The notes beneath the pieces were generated by a model, which did no database searches, was not told the DNA's origin, and worked only from the letters and a program-made list of their open reading frames with translations. From NCBI GenBank assembly GCA_037445895.1, contig JBBIJO010000005.1, forward strand, positions 62,001-126,000: a stretch of 64,000 bases of DNA, given 5' to 3'. Both the position numbers and the translations under genes were made by a program. This stretch comes from JBBIJO01 sp037445895 (GTDB lineage Bacteria > Bacteroidota > Ignavibacteria > Kapaibacteriales > UBA2268). Numbering within the stretch: position 1 is the first letter of the stretch; every line of letters starts with the position of its first letter. Shown one piece after another: positions 18,409 through 28,800 of the stretch.

Positions 18409-18606
18409 AAATTGTGTTAACTCGTAAATTATTTACCAAACTATGTATTTCGTAATCGACCGAAAAATATTGCCACCAATAATTTGGTTTAGTCAATCAT
18501 TTCAACAAAAAACTGGCAAATAAAACAAGACATAAACAACTCTTGATTGCCTTAGACTCCATAATCTATTTATAAAAGAACAATATTTATTAATTTTATT
18601 TTACCT

Positions 18607-19884
18607 ATGAAAATCGAAAATAACAAAATAGAATTTTTCTACTCACTGCTTATTTCTTTTGTGCTTTTATATTCTTGTAAACACAGCCCACAGTATACGT
18701 CGTCCCCAAAGCAAAAAGAAATTGAATATATTTCGTTTAGCGAGTCCATCAAGAATTTCGATTTAGAAGTATTAAACAAAAAAGAACTCGATTCAAACGA
18801 AGCATTATTTTATAAAATAATACAAGGAGTAATACACAATAATTACCCAGATGTAATTAATTTGATTGAAAAAGCCCGAATGTGTTTTTCTTTCCCTTTC
18901 TTTTTCGAACTACACAAACTTCGAATAAATGCTTTATGTTATCTCTCGAGATGGAAGGAACTTTTGCCAACTTCAACAGAATTGTTTGCCGACCCCGATA
19001 GCGTATTCCTCCTTGCACGTGCTTTTGCTTTAAATCCCCCGGAAGAAACTACCTTCAAAAGTGAACTCGATACAATCAATTTCGAAATTTCTCCCGCTGG
19101 AACTCCAATTATTGCAGTAGAGATTAACGGTCAAAAACGTTATTTTTGGTTCGACACCGGAACTAATTACTCTGTCATATCTTCGGGAATTGCAAGCGAG
19201 TGCAGAGTTGAACCTATAATTAATGAGAAAAGCAAAGCATTGACCAGTGCAAACTATAAAATAGATGCAGTACCGGCAAATTTAAGAACATTAACTATTG
19301 GAAATCTCGTAATTCATAACCATCCCGCTCTTATTGTCGATGATTATAACCTCCGACTAAGGTTATTCGGACCGAACAAACTCACTAAAATCGATGGAAT
19401 AATTGGCTGGGGAATTTTGAAATATGCAAAATTTATTATCGATTATCCCCAAAGAAAGCTTATTATCCAAAAACCCATACTAGTCAATATTAATCCACTG
19501 GAAGCAAATTTCTTTTGGTCGGGAATCCCAATTGTTGTAGCGAAATTCCAAAAAATTCCGCTCTTGTTCGGTCTCGATTTAGGTTCAGAAAGAAGCACTT
19601 TAACATACAATATTTTCAATAAAATCAATTTTTCACAAACATATCGGCAAATAAAAATTCAGGGCTCGGTTGGTGGTTGGAAATACAATCCTTCGGCTGT
19701 TGTTCCTTATGTTGAGATGACTTTAGGTAAGACAAAGATAATATTCAAGAACATTAACACTGTGGAATTTCCAAAAGATTTCTTTTTTAATATCGATGGC
19801 TTTCTCGGTGCAGACCTTATACGAGAAAGAATAACAACACTTGACTTGCAAAATGGAATCTTTGAAATTCGGGAAGTAGAATAA
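18607..19884 (+). CDS. Retropepsin-like aspartyl protease lipoprotein
   Basis: The 425 residues begin with a lipoprotein signal (hydrophobic stretch then LLYSC, Cys about 24), so the protein should be membrane anchored in the periplasm or on the outer membrane. Two half-domains of retropepsin type follow an N-terminal helical region. The first has FDTGTNYS with Asp183. The second has LDLGSERS with Asp324, a DLG variant of the D-[TS]-G motif. Two such motifs in one chain form a pepsin-like pair, as in bacterial aspartyl-protease-family proteins of Bacteroidota. It has no close partner: 198 bases lie before it and about 270 after. Confidence 0.82.
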   Translation: MKIENNKIEFFYSLLISFVLLYSCKHSPQYTSSPKQKEIEYISFSESIKNFDLEVLNKKELDSNEALFYKIIQGVIHNNYPDVINLIEKARMCFSFPFFFELHKLRINALCYLSRWKELLPTSTELFADPDSVFLLARAFALNPPEETTFKSELDTINFEISPAGTPIIAVEINGQKRYFWFDTGTNYSVISSGIASECRVEPIINEKSKALTSANYKIDAVPANLRTLTIGNLVIHNHPALIVDDYNLRLRLFGPNKLTKIDGIIGWGILKYAKFIIDYPQRKLIIQKPILVNINPLEANFFWSGIPIVVAKFQKIPLLFGLDLGSERSTLTYNIFNKINFSQTYRQIKIQGSVGGWKYNPSAVVPYVEMTLGKTKIIFKNINTVEFPKDFFFNIDGFLGADLIRERITTLDLQNGIFEIREVE

Positions 19885-20158
19885 GCATATTTAAATCTAT
19901 TCTCTGTGATAAATTAGGGTAATATATTAAATAAAAAATGCTAATTGTGCTTAGAGCCACAAAATATCCCATTATTTTCGGCGTAAGTATATTCTTGTAA
20001 AAATTAAATTTACAAAGAAATAGTCCAAGATTCAATACCCTCGATACTACTTAGGATTATAATCTTGCAATCACAGGATACAAAGAATTTTTTGAATCTT
20101 ATAATTTTTTAATTTTTTTTCTTATTTTTGTAGTCTATTTTTATAGGAGCCTTAAAAT
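19885..20158. other. Intergenic region before rpmB
   Basis: This AT-rich stretch has no coding pattern. A TATTTTTG matching the TAnnTTTG -7 box is at 20123-20130. The nearest TTTG upstream is 28 bases away, so only the -7 half is convincing. AGGAG at about 20146 precedes the rpmB start. Confidence 0.45.
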
Positions 20159-20386
20159 ATGCCAAAAGTTTGCCAGATATCGGGGAAAAAACCAATGACA
20201 GGAAACAATGTTTCCCACGCTAATAACCGAACTAAACGAAGGTTTCTTCCTAATTTACAGACGAAAAAATTTTGGATTCCAGAAGAAAAACGATGGATCC
20301 GACTTAGCTTAACAACTAAAGCAATCAAAACTATCGACAAACGAGGGATAAAATCTATACTAAAAGAAACAGGTTCCTCGCTTTAA
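20159..20386 (+). CDS. rpmB: 50S ribosomal protein L28
   Basis: The 75-residue protein starts MPKVCQISGKKPMTGNNVSHANN, the standard L28 opening. The basic core TKRRFLPNLQTKKFW and the closing IDKRGIKSILKE follow. Length is normal (about 70-80). Only one Cys is present, so this is the zinc-free form. It is monocistronic: a strong hairpin terminator lies 24 bases after the stop. An rpmG (L33) partner, common elsewhere, is absent here. Confidence 0.96.
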   Translation: MPKVCQISGKKPMTGNNVSHANNRTKRRFLPNLQTKKFWIPEEKRWIRLSLTTKAIKTIDKRGIKSILKETGSSL

Positions 20387-20410
20387 GGTTTCTTTTAATA
20401 TGTTGAACAC

Positions 20411-20450
20411 AAAACTGTCTGCATTTTCGAGCAGGCAGTTTTATTTTTTT
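20411..20450 (+). terminator. Rho-independent terminator of rpmB
   Basis: AAAACTGTCTGC (20411-20422) pairs with GCAGGCAGTTTT (20431-20442) around an 8-base loop, with one T-G wobble in 12 pairs. The run TTATTTTTTT follows. It sits just after the rpmB stop codon. Confidence 0.88.
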
Positions 20451-20489
20451 AATAAGATTTTATTAATTTGATTTCATAAAGTTGTTAAA

Positions 20490-22184
20490 ATGAAAAAGAA
20501 ATTGAACGAAAAAAGTATATTTAACGTTGCTTCTGTTCTTGTTGCTACAATTTTGTTACTACTCATAAACTCTTGTAGCTCACCCAAAAAGACATATCAA
20601 CTCGACAATTCAAGCCTTTCTCCATACCAAATATATTCGATTGTTAACAATTTAGATACAAACAGCCAATATTACTTAAAGAACCATTATCTATTTGACC
20701 TACTGATAAACGCATCAAAAAACGAACAATTGGGACATTACCAATCTGCCGTTGTGGACTTGTTGGAAGCGTTAAAATACGATTCTTCGAAGGCAATACT
20801 TTATGGTATAGCAAAAAATTTGTATTACCTCGATAAATTCCAACTATCGTTCGATTATTCATTTAAAGCATACTTGTTAGATTCGGCATTTATTCCAAAT
20901 ATCAACCTAATTGTTTCGACTTTGATGCAACTTTATCGAACAGAAGAGGCAATCTATTTTTCTTCGAAGCTTCTTTCGTTAAAGCAAGAAAGAGCCAATG
21001 AAAACGATATTGAACGACACTTATACCTGCTCGAAAAATACGATACAACTTTTACAAAAGCTCTTCAATTTTGCGAAACACTCCCATCCAGACAGAGAAC
21101 TAAAACTATTTTACTCAATATGATTCGCTATTATGATTCAAAAAAAGACACCATCAACCAAATCTTAACTCTTGAGGATTATCTTCAAACCATCAATGGA
21201 AAGCAAAAAGATTTATATTCGCTACTAAAATTGTTTGATTTCTTACTTACACAAGAAAGGTATGAACAATTTTTCGATGATTTTAACAACTTTGCTTCGT
21301 CGATAGATTGTTCCGAAATTTTCGATATAATAAGTAATCTTACAAAATATTTGGCTAATGCTGAAAAAAACTATTCCCAATTTTCAGAAAAATTAATTAA
21401 TAGAATAAACGAATTGTGCACAAGCAACGTAACAACAAACTTGCTATTCGCAAAGATTTATTATTCCATCGGTGATTCTGCAAAGGCTTTGCCCTACGAA
21501 ACTGCTGTTATGGTAGAAACTGAGCTCGATATTCAGACTCTTCTTCGAGTAGCCAATTTTCTTTTTTGGAATAATAAACGGAACGAGACATTTTTGTTGA
21601 TGAGCAAGTTCGAAAAGAAATTTGCATTGAATCCATCTTTCCAAATTACGAAAGGAAATTACTATTTGATTTGCGATAGCCTTGGGAAAGCAAAAGAAAG
21701 TCTAGAATTTGCCTTAGAACTTGATTCTACTTCGAGTTTTATCTATTCAAGTTTAGGCTGGTTGTATTCTGAATTAGGAGAAAACTCTACTTCCGACTCT
21801 TTCTATACAAAAGCTCTAGAAATAGATCCATTAAATCCAACGATTCTAAATAACTTTGCCTATTCATTGATAGAAAGAGCCGTTAAGTTGGACTATGCGA
21901 AGCAATTAATAGAACTTGCTCTTGGATTTTACCCCAAAGAACCTAATTTCCTCGATACTTACGGTTGGCTTTTCTATCGGCTAGGTAATTATGATTTGGC
22001 AATAAAATACATCAGTGAATCAATCCAAATAGATGGAACACGAGCCGAACCATATATGCACCTTGGTGAAATCTACCAAGTCATTGGAAATATTGAACTC
22101 GCTCGGAAATGCTACGAAAAAGCAAGCTCAATAGAACCAAATGATTTAGAAATAATTTATAAATTGCAAGAACTAACAAAGTAA
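20490..22184 (+). CDS. TPR-repeat lipoprotein
   Basis: The 564 residues start with a basic, hydrophobic signal and a lipobox-like LLINSC (Cys about 29), indicating a lipidated periplasmic protein. The rest is helical. Recognisable tetratricopeptide repeats lie at about 60-170 and, most clearly, at 395-560 (SSLGWLYSELGE, LDTYGWLFYRLGN, MHLGEIYQVIGN). Bacteroidota carry many such scaffolds; the partner is unknown. It ends nine bases before motA, so it may be the first gene of the stator operon, but nothing in it is specific for motility. Confidence 0.85.
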   Translation: MKKKLNEKSIFNVASVLVATILLLLINSCSSPKKTYQLDNSSLSPYQIYSIVNNLDTNSQYYLKNHYLFDLLINASKNEQLGHYQSAVVDLLEALKYDSSKAILYGIAKNLYYLDKFQLSFDYSFKAYLLDSAFIPNINLIVSTLMQLYRTEEAIYFSSKLLSLKQERANENDIERHLYLLEKYDTTFTKALQFCETLPSRQRTKTILLNMIRYYDSKKDTINQILTLEDYLQTINGKQKDLYSLLKLFDFLLTQERYEQFFDDFNNFASSIDCSEIFDIISNLTKYLANAEKNYSQFSEKLINRINELCTSNVTTNLLFAKIYYSIGDSAKALPYETAVMVETELDIQTLLRVANFLFWNNKRNETFLLMSKFEKKFALNPSFQITKGNYYLICDSLGKAKESLEFALELDSTSSFIYSSLGWLYSELGENSTSDSFYTKALEIDPLNPTILNNFAYSLIERAVKLDYAKQLIELALGFYPKEPNFLDTYGWLFYRLGNYDLAIKYISESIQIDGTRAEPYMHLGEIYQVIGNIELARKCYEKASSIEPNDLEIIYKLQELTK

Positions 22185-22193
22185 AGGGTAAAT

Positions 22194-23051
22194 ATGTTTG
22201 TGATAATTGGTACGATTGTCGTTTTAGTTTCAATTGTTGGGGGTTTGACAATCGCTGGAGGAAACCCTTTGGCACTTATAGTCCCCGCCGAATATGTCAT
22301 CATTGGTGGAGCAGCACTCGGTTCACTCCTCATAGCAAATCCTCTTCCAACATTAACAAAAATTATAAACAAAGTCATTGGAACACTTAAAGGCCCGAAA
22401 GTTAATAAAACGGCATACATCGAGTTATTACAATTGCTTTATGAACTTTTCCAGTTCGCAAAACGCGAGGGTTTAATTGCAATTGAATCCCATATTGAGG
22501 AACCTCAATCAAGCTCAATTTTTACAAAATACAGCACATTTTTAAATAATAAAGTGGCAGTCGAGTTCTTAACAGATACTCTCAAAGTTGTATTAAGTGG
22601 CGGTGTTCCAGCCCATGACCTCGAAGAACTAATGGACTTGGATATCGAAAATATTCAGGAAGAAGAACTTATACCATCGCAATCTTTGCAAACGCTTGCC
22701 GAAGCTTTTCCCGGCTTGGGAATCGTTGCCGCGGTTATGGGTATTATTGTTACAATGGCTTCTGTGTCCGAGGGTGCCGAAGCGGTAGGACACCATGTAG
22801 CGTCGGCTCTCGTTGGAACATTCCTTGGTGTATTAATGTGCTACGGTTTAGTTGGACCAATAGCAACTATAATGAATAAAATAGTTCAAAAAGAGATGAA
22901 ATACCTTCAAACAATTAAAACTGCACTTCTTGCATTTGCAAAAGGTGCACCAGCTTCTGTCGCAATAGAGTATGGACGTCGAACTATTGACCCCGAAAGT
23001 CGCCCAAGCTTCCAAGAAACAGAGCAAGCAATTAAACAACCACGACAATGA
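22194..23051 (+). CDS. motA: Flagellar-type motor stator protein MotA
   Basis: The 285-residue protein has the full MotA layout. Two N-terminal helices (about 1-20 and 30-50, VIIGTIVVLVSIVGG) precede a cytoplasmic domain of about 100 residues. Two further helices carry GLGIVAAVMGIIVTM and ALVGTFLGVLMCYGLVGP. The large cytoplasmic loop separates it from ExbB/TolQ. With MotB it forms the ion-driven torque unit. It is eight bases upstream of motB. No other flagellar or gliding gene lies in the window, so whether the stator drives flagella or another machine is not shown here. Confidence 0.92.
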   Translation: MFVIIGTIVVLVSIVGGLTIAGGNPLALIVPAEYVIIGGAALGSLLIANPLPTLTKIINKVIGTLKGPKVNKTAYIELLQLLYELFQFAKREGLIAIESHIEEPQSSSIFTKYSTFLNNKVAVEFLTDTLKVVLSGGVPAHDLEELMDLDIENIQEEELIPSQSLQTLAEAFPGLGIVAAVMGIIVTMASVSEGAEAVGHHVASALVGTFLGVLMCYGLVGPIATIMNKIVQKEMKYLQTIKTALLAFAKGAPASVAIEYGRRTIDPESRPSFQETEQAIKQPRQ

Positions 23052-23059
23052 GGTAAATT

Positions 23060-23977
23060 ATGGCAGAAGAGCAAGAATCAAAGCATAAAGAAGAGCCGAT
23101 TATAATCAAAAAAAAGAAGGGACACATTGGACACGGAGCTCACAGCGGTTCTTGGAAAGTAGCATACGCAGACTTCGTTACCGCTATGATGGCATTCTTC
23201 ATCGTTCTATGGATATTGGGACAAAGCGAACAAATTCGTCAAATGGTCTCGTCTTATTTCAAGGACCCAGGAGCGTTCAACTTTATAACCGGCAAAAGAA
23301 CTGTTCCCGTAAAAATTGACATTTTTGAAAACCAAGAAACTGGACAAGGTAAATCGAATCAACAGTTCAGCTTTTTCATCCCCCCAGAACAACAAGATAC
23401 TATTGCAGGAAAAGTAACCGAGAAGCTAAGAAGACAAGCAATCCAAGACAGTATTAAAGCGGTAGAACGAGTGAAAAGTATTGCCGAAGAGTTAAAAACT
23501 CTCTTCGACGAAACACTCGCCTCTAATCCAATCTTCAAAGATTTGGTAAATTCAATTCAATTTGAATTTTCAAAAGAAGGACTGCGTATTGAACTTGTCG
23601 AATCAAAAGAATCTCTGTTTTTCGAAGTAGGAAGTGCAAAACTTAAGTTAGCCGCGAAAGAGATATTAGTTACCCTTGCAAAAGAAATTGGGAAGTTGCC
23701 TAACTACGTAGAAGTCGAAGGACATACAGACAGCCGACAATATGGAAAGCAATCCAATTATACAAATTGGGAGCTTTCCGCCGATAGGGCTAATGCTGCC
23801 CGCAATGTCCTCGAAACAAATGGACTTTGGGAGGGTCAAATTGTTAAAGTGACAGGATTCGCCGATAGGAAACTTAAAAATCCAGAAAACCCTTTCGACT
23901 TTTCAAATAGAAGAACATCCATCTTAATTAAGAATATCAGTACCACAGAAATATTGGAAAATTACACAAAAAAATAA
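23060..23977 (+). CDS. motB: Motor stator protein MotB (OmpA-like peptidoglycan-binding)
   Basis: The 305 residues begin with a charged cytoplasmic tail. A single membrane helix follows (about 35-55) with the ion-binding Asp38 in AYADFVTAMMAFF. After a linker and plug region the OmpA-like domain (about 190-300) has VEGHTDSRQ and a conserved NWELSADRA segment for peptidoglycan anchoring. The coupling ion (H+ or Na+) cannot be read with confidence. Gene order motA-motB is standard, and a receiver-domain regulator follows directly after one base. Confidence 0.93.
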   Translation: MAEEQESKHKEEPIIIKKKKGHIGHGAHSGSWKVAYADFVTAMMAFFIVLWILGQSEQIRQMVSSYFKDPGAFNFITGKRTVPVKIDIFENQETGQGKSNQQFSFFIPPEQQDTIAGKVTEKLRRQAIQDSIKAVERVKSIAEELKTLFDETLASNPIFKDLVNSIQFEFSKEGLRIELVESKESLFFEVGSAKLKLAAKEILVTLAKEIGKLPNYVEVEGHTDSRQYGKQSNYTNWELSADRANAARNVLETNGLWEGQIVKVTGFADRKLKNPENPFDFSNRRTSILIKNISTTEILENYTKK

Positions 23978-23978
23978 T

Positions 23979-25166
23979 ATGGAAAACTTAAATTTCCTTG
24001 TCATATCAGCCGATAACTTAGTCATTTCCAACATTAAAACGATACTCGCTACTGCTTATCCTAATGCTGAGCTCACCACAACAAGCAACTTAAACGAGTT
24101 TTGGGCAACCCTTGAAAAATATAAAATAGATGTTATAATCTACGACAATGACTTCCCAGGCACCGACGGTTTACAACTATGCAAAAAGTTACGTGGTAAC
24201 GGAAAATACAGAAAAGTTTATTTTATACTATTATATACTTCCAAAGGATTTTTGGCAAAGGCATCCGAAGAACCAGTTGACGATTTCGCTGTAAAACCAA
24301 TCGAAACAGAAGAGTTCCTTGTTCGCATTCGTTCTGCTATCAAAATAATTAAAATGCAAAGACAACTGAACGAAGAACATAGTTTGCTTGTAGAGCTTGC
24401 AGAAGCACTCGAACGCCAACTGAACGATACAAAACAGCTAGTAACCAAATTTATTTCCCTCCGATTTCCTATCTTAGCTGAACTAACAAAAAAAATCGCA
24501 ACCGCCTCGGTATGGATTGCAAAATCAATGGGTAACTTCAACCAAGATGAGTTGGAAGAAATTGAATTTGCTTCATATTTAGCTTATGCAGGTAAGTTAT
24601 GTTTACCCTACGAATTATTAGAAGTCCCGGTTTTAGCCGATGGTTCTCCAACCGACGAATTAATGTTCCAAGTTCCAATAAAGTCCAAAGAACTTCTCGA
24701 TACAATTGCTTCGTTTTCTTCGATAGCAACTATCGTTTATCATATATTTGAAAACTTCGATGGTAGTGGTATCCCACAAAAATTGCAATCTTGGCAAATT
24801 CCCCTTCAATCCCGAATAATCCGTGTTGTGCTCGATTACGAAGAAATACAGTTCTTCAAAAAACAAACCCCAGAAGAAGCTTTAAATATGCTGAAATCAT
24901 ATTCCCGCCGACTTTACGACCCGAAAGTTGTGGTTTTTTTTGAACAATTTCTTTTCGAATTCCAAGAAATTCAAGCAAGTGTTCAAGAAAATCCTGTCGC
25001 TCTTCAAGATTTAAGTGAAGGTATGGTGTTATCGCGAGATATTGTTACATACTCTGGAATAAAGCTGCTTCCATCCGGAGCCACGCTAAGTTCCAAATCG
25101 ATACAAATGATTATCACTCACAACACTACAGACCCAATCCTGGGAAATATTTATGTCAAGGTATAG
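23979..25166 (+). CDS. Response regulator with a degenerate HD-GYP domain
   Basis: Residues 1-120 form a receiver domain with phospho-acceptor Asp56 (VIIYD) and Lys106 (VKPIE). A coiled-coil-like linker follows (about 120-150). Residues 155-395 resemble an RpfG-type HD-GYP phosphodiesterase but have lost key residues. The HDxGK motif reads AYAGK (202-206), and the HHExxDGxGYP motif reads IFENFDGSGIP (256-266). Metal binding and cyclic-di-GMP hydrolysis are therefore unlikely. It may instead bind nucleotide or act as a scaffold. One base separates it from motB, so a role in controlling the stator is a reasonable inference. It overlaps the convergent DUF72 gene by 11 bases. Confidence 0.82.
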   Translation: MENLNFLVISADNLVISNIKTILATAYPNAELTTTSNLNEFWATLEKYKIDVIIYDNDFPGTDGLQLCKKLRGNGKYRKVYFILLYTSKGFLAKASEEPVDDFAVKPIETEEFLVRIRSAIKIIKMQRQLNEEHSLLVELAEALERQLNDTKQLVTKFISLRFPILAELTKKIATASVWIAKSMGNFNQDELEEIEFASYLAYAGKLCLPYELLEVPVLADGSPTDELMFQVPIKSKELLDTIASFSSIATIVYHIFENFDGSGIPQKLQSWQIPLQSRIIRVVLDYEEIQFFKKQTPEEALNMLKSYSRRLYDPKVVVFFEQFLFEFQEIQASVQENPVALQDLSEGMVLSRDIVTYSGIKLLPSGATLSSKSIQMIITHNTTDPILGNIYVKV

Positions 25167-25899
25167 TCCCTTCTCCTTTCGTTCTTAATAGCTCAATTAA
25201 CTTAACAGCATTTGGAATCGAAAAACCTTCCATACCATTATTAAAAATAACATAAGACATCGTTATTCTATCGCCCATTGATAAAACAATATCAGAAATT
25301 TCCTTCAATTCACTATGAGTATATAATGACCTATACAATGCCGTTCTTCCATGCAATCTTAAATAGAGAATATCATTTGTAATAAATGTCCGTAGCGGGG
25401 CTTTTGGTGAATCAGGGTTAACAAAACAACAATTATTTGTAATTAGAACATCGATTATATCTTCGACAAATGCATACTCATTTCGAAATTCTACTGCCAG
25501 AGCAAATTTATCGCGTATTATCAAGATTGCTTGCTCGAAGTCCGAAAGGACCATACTGTAGCTTGGAGGTAATTGCATTAAAATTAAACCGACTTTATCG
25601 GAAAGAGGTGATAATCCGCTTAGAAACTCCCGAATTTCCTTATGAACGCCAACCAACCTTTTTTTATGGGTAATTTCTTGGGGAAGTTTCAAAATAAACT
25701 TGAAATTGTCAGGCACCGAATGAAACCATCTTCGATATGTAGAAGGTAAAAACGAACGATAAAAAGTTGAATTAACTTCAACACAATTGAAATTCTCCGA
25801 ATAATATTTCAACCAATCAGATTCTGGCAACGATTTTGGATAGAGAACACCCTTCCAATGTGGAAACGCCCATCCAGAAGTTCCAACAAAACACTTCAT
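25156..25899 (-). CDS. DUF72 (YecE-like) family protein
   Basis: The 247 residues begin FVGTSGWAFPHWKG, followed by FNCVEVNSTFYRSF and LKLPQEITHKKRL, the signature blocks of the DUF72 TIM-barrel family. The C-terminal YVIFNNGMEGFSIPNA fits the usual YxxFNNxxxGxAxxNA block. The length is normal. The biochemical function of the family is not established to my knowledge. It overlaps the end of the upstream 1405-residue gene by four bases, so both are translated from one message. Its own 3' end overlaps the response regulator gene by 11 bases. Confidence 0.92.
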   Translation of the reverse strand: MKCFVGTSGWAFPHWKGVLYPKSLPESDWLKYYSENFNCVEVNSTFYRSFLPSTYRRWFHSVPDNFKFILKLPQEITHKKRLVGVHKEIREFLSGLSPLSDKVGLILMQLPPSYSMVLSDFEQAILIIRDKFALAVEFRNEYAFVEDIIDVLITNNCCFVNPDSPKAPLRTFITNDILYLRLHGRTALYRSLYTHSELKEISDIVLSMGDRITMSYVIFNNGMEGFSIPNAVKLIELLRTKGEGTIP

Positions 25900-28800
25900 T
25901 TTATAAAATAATTTGGAACTAAGCGATTTACAAAAACGACATTATTTTTAAATGAAAACAACAACAATTGTATTGATATCGGTTGCATAAATCTCAGGTT
26001 AATTTCATTCTCACCTTCGGATAAATCCAAATGTCGTTCCTCTATTATTCTTCCCAATAAATCCGAAATCGTAAGCACAACTTCTTGGTCGAGGTTAGCT
26101 TTAATTTTTATTATCCAACTGTTAGCCATTGGCTCCAAGGAAACCACTTCGAAAACAGGCAAAAACTCATATTTGAAGCTTCCAGTTGTCGGGCACACTG
26201 GCGAAACCTTTAATGAACCCTCGATCACTCTAAAAGAAATTGGCTTGCTTGGAAAAAATTTGACATTGTCGAGTGTCAAAACACAAGAATCGGGAAATGA
26301 ATAAAGAGCTTTCCCTTTAAGTAATAGCAATAGTTTCCCCTTAATAAAATCGTTCAAAAGTTTGCTATCGACAAAAATTCTACCAACTCCAGGCAAAAGA
26401 GAGCAGGAAATATTATCTTCCAATAAACTCGATGAACATTCTATAGGATAAAATAACCACTTATCAAACCATAATTCTAAAATCATCGAGTCTAATTCTA
26501 ATAGATTCGAAGGAGTTGTGTTTTCTATTTGAATAGCGACATCCTCTCCCGGCTTTACAGCATACTTGCCTACTTTAAATACTAAATCGTATTTCTCCTG
26601 TGGAACAATATAGTGGATAACAACCTTTGCTTCATACGAGCATTTACCAGTAACATCAAAGACGAGGGTATCGTTAAACTCCCCTTCCTTAAAACCATAA
26701 TATTTAAAGGAATATTCTTTTACATCTCCAAAATTTAAGTATAATGAAAAATTCTTATTATCATTAAAATTCAATGAATAATCAGATTTAATTGATAAAC
26801 TAAAATTAAGGTTTTCTTGACTTAAATTCGAAAATTTCACAGTTGCCTGTTTAGATGCTCCCATCCAGATTTCTCCCAAGTCGATGGATAGCGGCGAAAC
26901 ATCAAAATTCGGCTTAATAATTTCCCCAGACACAACAATAGTTGCTTGCTGACTACAATTAACAAACCCTACCAGTAGAGTGTCGGAAAATTTTTTAACA
27001 TTAGCAGATGGTAACAGTCGAATTAAGAGGAAGGCGGAGTCGGACCTATCGATATAGTTTTTCTCCAAAGTGTAACTTAGTTCGGGTTGAGTAAAACCTT
27101 TAAAAATAACGACTGAATCGGGAATATTCCCAAGATTATAAATGTAAATCTTCTCGCTTTTCAATGAATCACAATATTGAATTTTTCCAAAGTCGAAATT
27201 CGACGTGGAAGTCGAAATTTCCGATTCACCATAGAAAGCAAAAACCGGAACCACAGCATTCCTTGTAGAATCGTCGAAGGAAACACTTATCAATGCAGTA
27301 TCGTATCCGCGCCGATTCGGAGTAAAAAATACTTGCAAAGTAAAATCACTAAGTGGTTTAATTTCAAGAGGAAAAGTGGGTAACGTTGACAAAGAAAATT
27401 GAGAAAATTTTTGGTTCAACGAAATAAAAATTATTGTATCGAGCAATTCTGAATTATTCGAAAATGTCAGTGCTATGTTTGTATCGCGTTGGATACAGAA
27501 CATACTTTCGAAATCCAACATTGAAGGAAAATTCAGGTTTTTATCAATCACTTCAATAACAATTGGAATGGAAAGAGTAATATTGCAAATACCGTCGAGA
27601 TTTACTTTGATATATCCAGTAAATTTTCCCTTTTGCTTTCCAAAAATAATTGTTTTAAATGCAAATGAATCGGGATAAATAATCGAACTATCGGATAATG
27701 GTAAAAATGTTATTCCTATCGAATCGGCTGGCAAATCAAAATCAATCTTGGTAATTGTTGTAGAGTCGTTTGTTGAATTCCAAAGGCTAACTATTTGTTC
27801 TTTAAATGAATTAAGAAGAACTTTTAAGTAAATGATTTTGGGTATATATTCAACTTTTTGCTGAACTGCTTCCCCCTTAACATATAATCGGAGTGTGTCT
27901 TTGCACTCATTGGTTATCAACAAAATAGAATCGACAAATGCCCCCGTAAACTTAGGAACGAATGACACATACAACGGGAGAGAATCCTTTTGTCCAACTA
28001 AATAAGGAAATGTTCTGTTGGCTGTAATTTTAAATTCACCCAATTCTTTCTTTATTACAGAAATATTGTCTGAATAATTTCCAAAATTTTTGGCAAAAAC
28101 CAACGAAGTGCTTGTATCGCCAACACAGATTTTGCCAAAGTTTATCGTATCCTGTGAAAGCTTTAATTTAGGGATAAAAGCGTTAATTGTTAATAAGACT
28201 GCTACAGTTTGCCTTTGCCCTCTCGTTGACGTCATATCATTATTTTTAATAAGCAATTTAGTTGATATTGTGCCTTCAAAATCAGAGTCAATATCGATAA
28301 CTAAAGTATCGGTATTTTTAGGTAAAATAAAATTGCTTTGTAATGGTTTCCCCGATTTCCATCCAATGATAGACAAACTCGTCGGTTTTGGGCTAAAAGA
28401 AAAGTCTTCGAACCTTAAAGTATCGTTTCCACCATTCTGAATCGGTATGAAAATTCTTTGCAAATCGCATATAAAATTGAAAGACAGAATCGTATCGACA
28501 AGAATAATGGGCGATTTACCGTAAATCTTAACCGTAATAAAGCGAGAAGTATCGCAAGGATATAAAAAAAATTGGAAGCGTGAACTAGTCCAACCTGTGT
28601 CGTTTGCTACAGCAGAAAACACTAATGGATTAGGAGCATTTTGTATCAAACTTATAGGCAAAGTATTTTTCAGAGTTATACCGTTACTTCCGCTTATCTT
28701 TGATGCCGCAATAATTTTTTCACCTGACGACCTCACGGAAACGTTCATCGACTTCTCGTAAGTCTGACCACATTTAGCATTATCAAACACAATTAATGTA

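Noticed and set aside
20159..20386. Zinc-ribbon (C+) form of L28
   Set aside because: Only one Cys is present in the protein.
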